Notes under the pieces: model-generated
Told to the model about the DNA's origin: nothing
The model's database searches: none
Seen by the model: only the letters and a program-made list of their open reading frames with translations
In this document: one piece after another, positions 1 to 5,724 of the stretch
Layout of the letters: each line of letters begins with the position of its first letter
How positions within the stretch are numbered: position 1 is the first letter of the stretch
Assembly (NCBI GenBank): GCA_003558415.1
Contig: PWLT01000444.1
Span: 1-9,537 of the forward strand
Length of the DNA: 9,537 nt
Direction: 5' to 3'
DNA from: Hyphomicrobiales bacterium
GTDB taxonomy: Bacteria; Pseudomonadota; Alphaproteobacteria; Rhodobacterales; Rhodobacteraceae
Program-made: the position numbers and the translations under genes

Positions 1-269
1 GACACCGGCGCCGAGCGGTAATCCGCCCAGTCCTTCCAGCGGAAACCGTGCAACTGACCGGCCCGCGCCTCGAAGAAGGCGATCAGCGCCTCCAGATCAT
101 CGAGGCTGCGCAGGCCGAGCCCCGCGTCATAGTGGCGCCGCGCATCGGCCCAGGGCGTGTTGCGTTCCTCGAACCCGTTCGCCAGCGTCACGATCTCGGT
201 GCGCCGCGACGGCCCGCCAAGGCTGCCGAAGCTCAGCGACGCGGGAAATCTCACCTCGTGGAATGCCAT
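1..269 (-). CDS. g12: GTA gp12, DUF2460 distal tail/baseplate protein (5' part, cut by window edge)
   Basis: The visible 89 codons begin MAFHEVRFP and include the stretches GGPSRRTEIVTLANG, FEERNTPWADARRHYDAG and GLRSLDDLEALIAFFEARAG, then LHGFRWKDWADYRS. This is the characteristic N-terminus of the DUF2460 family, the GTA gp12 distal tail protein that forms a ring where the tail tube meets the baseplate. The role comes from family knowledge; the sequence shows only the N-terminal half. The ATG at 269-267 is preceded by an AGGAACAGGTGAG ribosome-binding stretch that overlaps the g11 stop (273-275), so the genes are almost adjacent. The reading frame is open to the window edge and the rest, expected to be about 120 further residues, lies outside. 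Confidence 0.93.
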   Translation of the reverse strand, partial: MAFHEVRFPASLSFGSLGGPSRRTEIVTLANGFEERNTPWADARRHYDAGLGLRSLDDLEALIAFFEARAGQLHGFRWKDWADYRSAPV

Positions 270-272
270 TGC

Positions 273-929
273 TCACCTGTTCCTCTGGCCGCGCGCGATG
301 ATGCGTCCGAGCTGCGCGGCAATCTGCCCTTGCGAACGACGGAACCCGTCGACATCCGGGGTGGAGACATTCACGGTCACGTTGACCGGCCGCCCCGTCG
401 CGGACGCCTGAACCCCGAGCCGGCCGTCGGCTCCGCGCGCCAGCGGCATGATCGCCTCCGGCCCGGCCTCGCCCATCAGCCCCGTGCGGCCGCCACGCAT
501 GGGAAAGGTCGTGGGCACACTTACGATCCCGCCGCTGGCGAAGGGCATGACCCGCCCCTGCGCAAACCCCGCGCCCTGCGCAAAGGGCATGAGCGAGGAC
601 ATCGTGCCCTGAAGCCCCTGCGCCAGCGCCCCGCCCAGCGCATTCTGCACCGGCCGCATGGCCACGGCATAAACCGAGTCGGCGATCGAGCGGCCAAGCT
701 GGCGCAGGGTGTCAGAGAGCTTCGCGCCGTCGAAAACCAGCCCGTCGAAGGCACGCCGCAGGCTGCCCCCGAATGCGCGCGACAGCGTGTCGACCTCACG
801 CCCGGTCAGCGCCAGGCTGCGACTCATGCGCTGCAACTCGCCGTCAAATGCCGCCGTCACCCCCTGCGCCCCCGCAAGGGTGGTCTCCAGCGCCTCTATG
901 CGCTCGCCCAGATCCTCGATCTCCGCCAT
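273..929 (-). CDS. g11: GTA gp11, short phage tail tape measure protein
   Basis: Predicted 218-residue tape measure protein, which sits in the lumen of the tail tube and sets tail length. It starts with an acidic, coiled-coil-like segment (about residues 1-45), followed by GREVDTLSRAFGGSLRRAFDG and an alanine/glycine-rich hydrophobic middle (about 85-125). The hallmark of the tape-measure C-terminal domain is present: ASGGIV, then GLMGEAGPEAIMPLARGADG and GRLGV (about 130-172). The end is VNVTVNVSTPD plus a basic tail. It is far shorter than phage lambda gpH (over 800 residues), as expected for GTAs with short tails. I chose the ATG at 929 over the TTG at 932; a purine-rich AGGGAACAGG precedes it. 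A TGA at 931-929 forms a TGATG with this start but is not in the present frame of g10.1 (see findings). Confidence 0.93.
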   Translation of the reverse strand: MAEIEDLGERIEALETTLAGAQGVTAAFDGELQRMSRSLALTGREVDTLSRAFGGSLRRAFDGLVFDGAKLSDTLRQLGRSIADSVYAVAMRPVQNALGGALAQGLQGTMSSLMPFAQGAGFAQGRVMPFASGGIVSVPTTFPMRGGRTGLMGEAGPEAIMPLARGADGRLGVQASATGRPVNVTVNVSTPDVDGFRRSQGQIAAQLGRIIARGQRNR

Positions 930-1233
930 CAACCTGTTCCCTGTTCCGATCCGGATAGAGCGCGGCCAGCTCCTCCAGCCGCGCGCGGCTCAAGGGCGCC
1001 GGCCCGCCCTCGAGCCCCAGCATGATCAAGAGCTCGACCGGCGTGAGCGCCCAGAACGCCGAAGGGTGGAGCCCAAGCTCGCCCATCCCCGCCCGCATCA
1101 GCGCTGCCCAGTCGAACACCGCAGGGGCGGGTTCCGGCGGCGCCGGATGCGCCTGCGTTGGGGGCGCGGCCTCGTCACGCGTGGCGTTGCTGCGCCTACG
1201 ACCCGCGCGGCGTCGGCGCCCTTCCTGGATCAT
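844..1233 (-). CDS. GTA gp10.1, tail assembly chaperone-type protein (C-terminal end possibly frameshifted)
   Basis: The core VFDWAALMRAGMGELGLHP, SAFWALTPVELLIMLG and APLSRARLEELAALYPD identifies the small Phage_TAC_6-like protein found between g10 and g11 in Rhodobacterales GTAs, a likely tail assembly chaperone. The ATG at 1233 forms an ATGA overlap with the g10 stop, supporting this start. It adds 38 unusual residues: an arginine-rich run (GRRRRAGRRR) then a proline/alanine-rich stretch (EAAPPTQAHPAPPEPAPA). A GTG at 1119 would begin exactly at the conserved core but has no visible Shine-Dalgarno. The frame continues to a stop at 844, 86 bases into g11, giving a glycine/arginine-rich tail that looks like an antiphase reading of g11. 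The family normally ends near the PD motif, so the natural end was probably the TGA at 931-929, lost by a one-base change. Function is secure at family level; both ends are uncertain. Confidence 0.75.
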   Translation of the reverse strand: MIQEGRRRRAGRRRSNATRDEAAPPTQAHPAPPEPAPAVFDWAALMRAGMGELGLHPSAFWALTPVELLIMLGLEGGPAPLSRARLEELAALYPDRNREQVDGGDRGSGRAHRGAGDHPCGGAGGDGGI

Positions 1234-1550
1234 TGAGACCCCGGCGCCGCGAAGGCGCGGGTGAGCAGCAGCGCCGCCGCGCGCGCGGCTTCCATCGCAC
1301 CGCCCCTGATCTCGATGGCGCGCAGATCCTCGGCGCTTCCCTGCCAGCCACCCCCGCGCAGCGCCGCAACGATGATCGCCAAGACGTCGCGCGTGGAGAA
1401 ATTGCCGCGCTCGAAACGCTCCACCAGCGCGACGAGGCTGTCTGCCTCGAGCGCCGCCTCCAGCTCCGCGAGCGCGCCCAGTGTGAGCTTGAGCACATGG
1501 CGCTCGCCATCTAGCCAGAGCGCCACCTCTCCCGCATGCGGATTGGCCAT
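1230..1550 (-). CDS. g10: GTA gp10, tail assembly chaperone-type (GTA-gp10 family) protein
   Basis: A protein of about 106 residues starting MANPHAGEVALWLDGERHVL and continuing LTLGALAELEAALEADS, then FERGNFSTRDVLAIIVAALRGGG and EDLRAIEIRGGAMEAARAAALLL. This matches the GTA-gp10 family (Phage_TAC_11 in Pfam terms), found between the major tail protein and the tape measure gene, where phages encode tail assembly chaperones. The chaperone role is inference from family and position. The start is either the ATG at 1550, which forms TGATG with the g9 stop, or the GTG at 1553 giving one extra methionine and a 4-base GTGA overlap; both imply translational coupling to g9. Its TGA overlaps the ATG of g10.1. 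The g10.1 frame is open through the whole of g10. Confidence 0.9.
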   Translation of the reverse strand: MANPHAGEVALWLDGERHVLKLTLGALAELEAALEADSLVALVERFERGNFSTRDVLAIIVAALRGGGWQGSAEDLRAIEIRGGAMEAARAAALLLTRAFAAPGSQ

Positions 1551-1963
1551 CACAGCGCCACGAATTCGAGCGCGCCGGCCGAGGCCAGCGACAGCTCATA
1601 ACTCGCCTCGCCGTTATGGCTGCCCGCATATTCAAGCCCGGTAATCTGGAACGGCCCCTCCACGGTGCCGAAATCGGGTATCACCACCTGAAAGCGCGGC
1701 ACCTCGCCGTCGAAAAACACCTGACGCGCGCGCTCGTCGGTGCTTGCGTCGCGAAACACCCCTGAGCCCGAGATCGCCGCTGATTTCACCCCGGCACCGG
1801 CCAGCAGCTCGCGCCAGCCGCCTTGGCTCTCCAGGCTCGTCACATCCACCGTCTCGGCGTTGAAGCTCACCCGCGTGGCGCGCAGCCCCGCGACGGTGGT
1901 GAAGCTGCCGCTGCCCGTCATGTCCATCTTGATCAGCAAATCCTTGCCGCTCTGCACGCTCAT
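1550..1963 (-). CDS. g9: GTA gp9, major tail (tube) protein
   Basis: A 137-residue protein of the TP901-1-like phage major tail protein family, the tail tube subunit that stacks in rings along the tail. Supporting stretches are MSVQSGKDLLIKMD, RVSFNAETVDVTSLESQGGW, RELLAGAGVKSAAISGSGVF, FFDGEVPRFQVVIPDFG and ITGLEYAGSHNGEASYELSL, the usual alternating beta-strand layout with the conserved xGxxGExSYELSLxSAG end. The ATG at 1963 has a good GGAG eight bases upstream (1975-1972). It is not coupled to g8: a 108-base gap with hairpins precedes it, which would suit independent high expression of an abundant subunit. Its TGA overlaps the g10 start. Confidence 0.95.
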   Translation of the reverse strand: MSVQSGKDLLIKMDMTGSGSFTTVAGLRATRVSFNAETVDVTSLESQGGWRELLAGAGVKSAAISGSGVFRDASTDERARQVFFDGEVPRFQVVIPDFGTVEGPFQITGLEYAGSHNGEASYELSLASAGALEFVAL

Positions 1964-1994
1964 CGCTCGCTCTCCATCACTGTTGTCCGATCCG

Positions 1995-2019
1995 CGCCCG
2001 TTTCCGGGCGATCCGCCCG
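1995..2019 (-). other. Two mutually exclusive hairpins in the g8-g9 gap
   Basis: The 108-base gap between g8 and g9 (1964-2071) holds three copies of one 6-base arm in alternating orientation. In the transcript this reads CGGGCG, GAU, CGCCCG, GAAA, CGGGCG. The middle arm (2005-2010) can pair with 2014-2019 (loop of 3) or with 1995-2000 (GAAA tetraloop, a very stable GNRA type). No U-run follows, so it is not an intrinsic terminator. It ends about 31 bases before the g9 start. Possible roles are mRNA processing, 5' stabilisation or tuning of g9 expression, all inference. Apart from the g9 ribosome binding site I see nothing else in the gap. Confidence 0.55.
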
Positions 2020-2071
2020 CGCTCGTCCCGTGGTGCGCCCGTCTGGCCGCCGTCGCACGGTGCGGGGAGCC

Positions 2072-2479
2072 TCAGTCCTCGACCCTTGCGTGGAAGGTCA
2101 GGTCGATGCGCCGCCCCTGCCCCTGCTCGGTGCGCCGCGCCTGTGCGCGTCGAAACCACAGCCCGACCAGCCGCCCGCGGCTCAATGTCAGCGGCGCGTC
2201 GATCAGTGCATCCGAAACCGCTGCGGCGACCGACTTGGCGGTCTGAAACCCTGCGGCATCGCTGATCACGCTGATGGTCAGCCGATGCTCGGCACCGCCG
2301 CCCGAGCGGTCTGAGCGATCGCGCACCTCCTCGGGGCCGATCAGCACGAAGGTGCCCGGCGGTGTCGCCGGGGGCAGGGCGTCATGGATGGCACCGCTCA
2401 CCAGCGCCTGCAGGGCGCTGTCCTGCATCAACCTGTCATACACCGCCTCTTGCAGCGCGGGTGCTGCGCCATAGCTCAT
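2072..2479 (-). CDS. g8: GTA gp8, tail terminator protein (DUF3168)
   Basis: A 135-residue DUF3168 protein, equivalent to phage tail terminators that cap the tail tube and join it to the head. Visible family features are MSYGAAPALQEAVYDRLMQDSALQALV at the N-terminus (helix), GTFVLIGPEEVRDRSD with GAEHRLTISVISDAAG (beta hairpin), AKSVAAAVSDALIDAPLTLS (helix) and LVGLWFRRAQARR then RRIDLTFHARVED at the end. I chose the ATG at 2479 because it forms an ATGA overlap with the g7 stop (2476-2478); the frame is open further upstream, but that region is g7. It is the last coupled gene of the g6-g7-g8 block and is followed by the 108-base gap before g9. Confidence 0.93.
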   Translation of the reverse strand: MSYGAAPALQEAVYDRLMQDSALQALVSGAIHDALPPATPPGTFVLIGPEEVRDRSDRSGGGAEHRLTISVISDAAGFQTAKSVAAAVSDALIDAPLTLSRGRLVGLWFRRAQARRTEQGQGRRIDLTFHARVED

Positions 2480-2814
2480 GCGGGCTCCTCCTCTTCGGCG
2501 AAGCAGGTCAGCCAGGCGCCGCGCGTGTCGGACTCGGCGACCGCATGAATGCGAAACAGCCGGGTGCCCTCGCGAAACCGCTGCCCTGCGCGGGGGCGCG
2601 ACGGCGCATCGGGCGGCGCCATCGGCACGGTGATGCGCCACGCCACCCGCCCCAGCGGCACCGCACTGCGCGTGCCCTCGCGCCCGCTGCCAGCGCGCAT
2701 CTCGGCCCAGAGCGTTCCCAGCGAAACCCAGCTTTCGGTGAAGCCGCCCGCACCGTCAGAGACAGTCTGGGGCTCCTCCAGGGCCAGGCGGCGGGTCAGC
2801 CGCGGGGCGCTCAT
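2476..2814 (-). CDS. g7: GTA gp7, head-tail adaptor / head closure protein
   Basis: A 112-residue protein beginning MSAPRLTRRLALEEPQTVSD and continuing GAGGFTESWVSLGTLWAEM, then GRVAWRITVPMAPP, RAGQRFREGTRLFRIHAVAESD and WLTCFAEEEEPA. This is the small all-beta head closure family (SPP1 gp16 / HK97 gp7-like 'phage head-tail adaptor'), which extends the connector below the portal. The start at 2814 forms an ATGA overlap with the g6 stop; an open frame runs further upstream only as a shadow of g6. Length is typical. Its own stop overlaps the g8 start, so g6, g7 and g8 form a tightly coupled block of proteins needed in roughly equal low numbers. Confidence 0.93.
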   Translation of the reverse strand: MSAPRLTRRLALEEPQTVSDGAGGFTESWVSLGTLWAEMRAGSGREGTRSAVPLGRVAWRITVPMAPPDAPSRPRAGQRFREGTRLFRIHAVAESDTRGAWLTCFAEEEEPA

Positions 2815-3410
2815 CGCGCACCCCCTGCAAGACTGCGCACGTTGCGCCAGCGTTCGATCAGGGTCATCACGCCGAAGGGCATGACCCCCTCCGCAGGTCC
2901 ACTCGCCTGCCGGGTCTCGTGATACTGCGCCGCAAGCATGAACACCGCCTGGGCAAGATCGGCAGGCACATCCTCCCAAGAGGGGCCGAACCCCGCCTCG
3001 AAGGCGATTTCCACCGCACCACCCGTGGGAATCGTGGGCAGAACCCAGCCCGTGGCGCGAAGCCGGGGGCGGTGCATGTCCGGCTCCAGCGTCCAGCGGT
3101 CGGGCTCCACTGCCGTCTCGGCCCCCTCCGCGTCGATCAGCGTGAGCGCGCTCACCGCACTCACCGGCGCCACCGGCAATGTCTGCACTTGCCCCTCGCG
3201 CCAGTGCGAGAGACGCAGGCGAAAGCCCCGCTCCAGCAGTACCTTCGAGATGCGCGCCTCGATCGCCGCGAGCGCGGAACGCAGATAACGCTCAAGCAAC
3301 GCGTCCTGGGCGCCGTCATCGGCGAAGCCGCTGCCCAGACGCAGATGCTCCTTGAACGCCGCAAGGGGCAGCGCCGCGCCCGGCACGGCGCTCGTTTCGG
3401 TCAGCAACAT
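2811..3410 (-). CDS. g6: GTA gp6, head-tail connector protein
   Basis: A 199-residue protein of the phage gp6-like / phiE125 gp8-like head-tail connector family, which forms a ring under the portal. Typical parts are LPLAAFKEHLRLGSGFADD, LLERYLRSALAAIEARISK, RGFRLRLSHWREGQVQTLP, APVSAVSALTLIDAEG, GGAVEIAFEAGFGP and DVPADLAQAVFMLAAQYHET. The C-terminal MPFGVMTLIERWRNVR is also usual for GTA versions. The ATG at 3410 has a strong GGAGGG five bases upstream (3421-3416). That Shine-Dalgarno can pair with an upstream complement (3474-3481), see separate entry. It is separated from g5 by 174 bases and coupled to g7 by ATGA. Confidence 0.94.
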   Translation of the reverse strand: MLLTETSAVPGAALPLAAFKEHLRLGSGFADDGAQDALLERYLRSALAAIEARISKVLLERGFRLRLSHWREGQVQTLPVAPVSAVSALTLIDAEGAETAVEPDRWTLEPDMHRPRLRATGWVLPTIPTGGAVEIAFEAGFGPSWEDVPADLAQAVFMLAAQYHETRQASGPAEGVMPFGVMTLIERWRNVRSLAGGAR

Positions 3411-3415
3411 CGGGT

Positions 3416-3481
3416 CCCTCCGTCTCGTCCTCGCCTGTTTGCGCGGGCGCGCACCGTCCCCCGGGTCGCTCGTACGGAGGG
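3416..3481 (-). promoter_or_regulatory. g6 ribosome binding site with potential anti-Shine-Dalgarno partner
   Basis: The g6 Shine-Dalgarno lies within ACGGAGGG (minus strand, 3423-3416). Fifty bases upstream, 3481-3474 reads CCCTCCGT, an exact 8-base complement. Pairing would bury the g6 ribosome binding site in a long-loop hairpin and reduce initiation. This would make sense because the capsid protein just upstream is needed in far larger numbers than the connector. The base complementarity is seen directly; the regulatory role is inferred. Confidence 0.45.
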
Positions 3482-3496
3482 GGAGCAGCCAGACGA

Positions 3497-3552
3497 CACG
3501 GGAGCCCCCCGTGCACGCCCGCGCATCAGCCCCGCACCGGCCATCGGGCCGG
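3497..3552 (-). other. Tandem hairpins downstream of the capsid gene
   Basis: Two perfect 6-bp stems lie between the g5 stop and g6. One pairs 3537-3542 with 3547-3552 (CCGGCC, loop CGAU). The other pairs 3497-3502 with 3508-3513 (CACGGG with CCCGTG, 5-base loop). Neither is followed by a U-run, so they are not standard terminators. They could slow 3' exonucleases and stabilise the capsid message, or be sites where the polycistronic RNA is processed. High GC content makes some chance stems likely. Confidence 0.45.
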
Positions 3553-3584
3553 AACGGGACACCGCCGATCTGCCGGGCCGCGGC

Positions 3585-4799
3585 TCAGCTCTCGGCGAAT
3601 CTCAGCAACTTGATCGCCTTGAAATCGCTGACATCGCCGCCAACGCGACGGGTGGCATAGAACAGCACATGCGGCTTGGCCGAGAACGGATCGCGCAGCA
3701 CGCGCAGGTCGGGACGCTCCGCGACCGTGTAGCCGGAGCGGAAATCGCCGAAGGCGATGGCATGGGCATCGGCTGCGATGTCGGGCATATCCTCGGCCAC
3801 AAGCACCGGATAGCCCATCAGCCGCGCGGGCTCGCCCGCCGCCAGCCCATCGGACCACAGGAAACGGCCATCGGCATCCTTCATCTTGCGCACGGCGCCG
3901 GCGGTCTTGGAATTCATCACGAAGACCGCGCCGGCCCGGTACGGCGCATCGAGCGCATAGACCAGATCGACGATCGCGTCGGCGGCATTGGTGGCGGCGA
4001 AATCGCCCGACGCTCCCGTGGCGATGTAACCAAGATTGCCCCAGCTCCACGACGCGTTATCCACCGCCGTGTGATCGAGGAAGCCGCGCGGCTTGTTCAC
4101 GCCGTCGCCATGGATGAAGGCCGCCGCCTCGGCACGGGCGAAGCGGTCGGCAATGCGGTTCGCCAGCCAGCCCTCGATGTCGAATGCGCTGTCGTCGAGC
4201 AGCCGCTGGCTGGCCTTGGGCATGGCCGAAAGCTCATGCAGCGGGATCGAGATGCGGTCGATCAGCGGCGTGTCCGTCTCGGCCTGGGGATCGGTCTCGG
4301 TGGCCCATCCCGACCCGATCTCGGAGTGATCCACCAGCACGTCGAAGGAGGTCGCCTCCACCGTCACCACATTGGCGATGCCCCGGATCGAGGCGGTGCC
4401 GTGCAGGACGCCGCGGATCGTCTCGGCCGTCTGCGGATCGACGAGATAGCCGCCATCGGCGGCGACCGCGGTGTTCATGGCCTTGCCCTCGAGAACGAGG
4501 CCGCGCAGCCCGTCATCGTCGCCGCTGCGCAGATAGGCGCCGAAGGCCTTGCGATGGGGCACCTCGGGCTCGTGCCCGGTCGAGAGCATGGGGCGGTCGG
4601 CCGTCGTCGCGGCAGCGTGTTTGCGGTCCAGCATGGTCAGTCGCTCTTCCTGTTGTTGCAACCTGGTCTTGATCTCGGCCTGGAGGGCCGTGAACTCGCT
4701 CAGAAATCCGGTCAGCGCCGTGTCCATCTCCGCCGCCGGATGCGGTGCCGCGCCGGTCGGATCCTGCCCGTCCGCGGCCTTCGCCTCGGTCTTGCTCAT
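3585..4799 (-). CDS. g5: GTA gp5, HK97-fold major capsid protein
   Basis: A 404-residue HK97-type major capsid protein. The N-terminal part (about residues 25-63) is a charged helix, FLSEFTALQAEIKTRLQQQE onward, the scaffolding-like delta domain removed by the g4 protease. The conserved entry to the mature shell domain, AMNTAVAADGGYLVDPQTAE, lies at about 107-126. GTASIRGIANVVTVEATSFD, then SIPLHELSAMPKASQRLLDD and IADRFARAEAAAFIHGDG follow, and the C-terminal RVGGDVSDFKAIKLLRFAES is typical. I chose the ATG at 4799 (MSKTEAKAADG) over an in-frame ATG at 4835, because known GTA capsids start near this point; the ribosome binding site is weak (CGGAAT) in either case. An 87-base gap separates it from g4. 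Confidence 0.95.
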   Translation of the reverse strand: MSKTEAKAADGQDPTGAAPHPAAEMDTALTGFLSEFTALQAEIKTRLQQQEERLTMLDRKHAAATTADRPMLSTGHEPEVPHRKAFGAYLRSGDDDGLRGLVLEGKAMNTAVAADGGYLVDPQTAETIRGVLHGTASIRGIANVVTVEATSFDVLVDHSEIGSGWATETDPQAETDTPLIDRISIPLHELSAMPKASQRLLDDSAFDIEGWLANRIADRFARAEAAAFIHGDGVNKPRGFLDHTAVDNASWSWGNLGYIATGASGDFAATNAADAIVDLVYALDAPYRAGAVFVMNSKTAGAVRKMKDADGRFLWSDGLAAGEPARLMGYPVLVAEDMPDIAADAHAIAFGDFRSGYTVAERPDLRVLRDPFSAKPHVLFYATRRVGGDVSDFKAIKLLRFAES

Positions 4800-4886
4800 G
4801 TCGTGATTCCGTCTAGGGGGTTGGTGTTTTGCCATACGCGCGGCCTCTCGCGGCTCGACCGCAAGGCTGCGCGCGAGGCGGATTTC

Positions 4887-5453
4887 TCAGCGCTGCGCGA
4901 GCGCCTCACGCAACGCCGCGATGGCGGCGGTGACCTCTTCGAGCCGACGTGCCGCGACCCGTTCGGCGCCGGGTTCGGCCTTGGCGCCCACGCGGGCCTG
5001 GGGCAGCATGGGAAAGGTCACCAGCGACACCTCCCACAGCTCCAGCTCCAGCAATCGCCGCCCGCCGCCCGGATCCCGCTCGGCCCGGCGCGTGCGATAG
5101 CCGATCGACAGCCCGTCGATCGCCCCCGCGCCGATCAGCGCCAGCGCCTCGCGCCCGCGCGCCACATCCGACAGCAGCCGTCCCTTCACCCACAACCCGC
5201 GCGCATCCTCGCGCACATCGTCCCACACGCCGATGGGCTGGGCAGGATCGTGCTGCCAGAGCATCTTTACCTGCCGCCCCGACGCCTTCAGCTCGGCAAG
5301 CGAGGCGCCATAGGCGCCGGGCATCACCACGTCGCCCCCCTTGTCACGCTCACCGAAGACCGATGCATACCCCGCCACCGCGCTCCCGTCGCTTACCAGC
5401 AGCCCCGCTTCGGGGCGGTGGAACTTGTGTTCCAGCTCTGCCTGCTCTCTCAT
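4887..5453 (-). CDS. g4: GTA gp4, HK97-family prohead protease
   Basis: A 188-residue prohead maturation protease (peptidase family U35/S78-like) that removes the capsid delta domain during head maturation. Family motifs are VAGYASVFGERDKGGDVVMPGAY (start of the fold), MLWQHDPAQPIGVWDDV carrying the catalytic histidine (about residue 68), GAIDGLSIGYRTRRAERD with the catalytic serine (about 116) and LELELWEVSLVTFPM with the conserved acidic residue (about 141). I chose the ATG at 5453 because GGAGAGAGGAAC lies 5' of it at good spacing. An in-frame ATG at 5471 would add six residues but has no comparable ribosome binding site. It follows g3.5 closely and precedes the capsid gene, the order normal for GTA and HK97-like heads. 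Confidence 0.94.
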   Translation of the reverse strand: MREQAELEHKFHRPEAGLLVSDGSAVAGYASVFGERDKGGDVVMPGAYGASLAELKASGRQVKMLWQHDPAQPIGVWDDVREDARGLWVKGRLLSDVARGREALALIGAGAIDGLSIGYRTRRAERDPGGGRRLLELELWEVSLVTFPMLPQARVGAKAEPGAERVAARRLEEVTAAIAALREALAQR

Positions 5454-5475
5454 CCCCGTTCCTCTCTCCATCGTT

Positions 5476-5724
5476 TCACGGCCCCCCGATCGCGGCGAGG
5501 TAGGAACTCGCCAGCTGCGTCAGCATCACGGCCGCCACCCCGTAGACCGCCAGCCACAACCGCCGCTCCAGCCGCTCGAGCATCGCCTCGATGCGCCCGA
5601 GCCGGAACTCGAGCCCGGCCCAGCGCTCCTCGGCGACCCGCTCGTTGGCGTCGATGCGCGCATGCGCGGAATCGAAACTGTCATAGAGATACCGCGAGCC
5701 GCCGATCGCGCGCCGCGCACTCAT
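5476..5724 (-). CDS. GTA gp3.5, small coiled-coil protein with C-terminal membrane segment
   Basis: An 82-residue protein at the position of R. capsulatus orfg3.5 (between portal and protease). Residues 1-23 are polar (RYLYDSFDSAHARIDANE follows a basic start). Residues 24-55 form a charged, probably coiled-coil helix (ERVAEERWAGLEFRLGRIEA, then MLERLERR). Residues 57-79 are one hydrophobic transmembrane-like helix (WLAVYGVAAVMLTQLASSYL). There is no catalytic motif and I know of no assigned function. The ATG overlaps the portal stop as ATGA (5724-5721), so it is coupled to the portal gene. A membrane anchor in a particle gene cluster could point to assembly at the inner membrane or to holin-like behaviour; both ideas are inference. 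Confidence 0.85.
   Translation of the reverse strand: MSARRAIGGSRYLYDSFDSAHARIDANERVAEERWAGLEFRLGRIEAMLERLERRLWLAVYGVAAVMLTQLASSYLAAIGGP

Noticed and set aside
48..1025. A 325-codon plus-strand open frame opposite g11 and g12
   Set aside because: Arg/Pro/Ala-rich composition and complete overlap with recognised minus-strand tail genes mark it as a shadow frame.
1960..1977. A five-codon ORF (MESER) ending in the ATGA of g9
   Set aside because: Unlike the small ORF before g1 it has no Shine-Dalgarno, and the g9 ATG has its own well-placed GGAG, so overlap is probably accidental.
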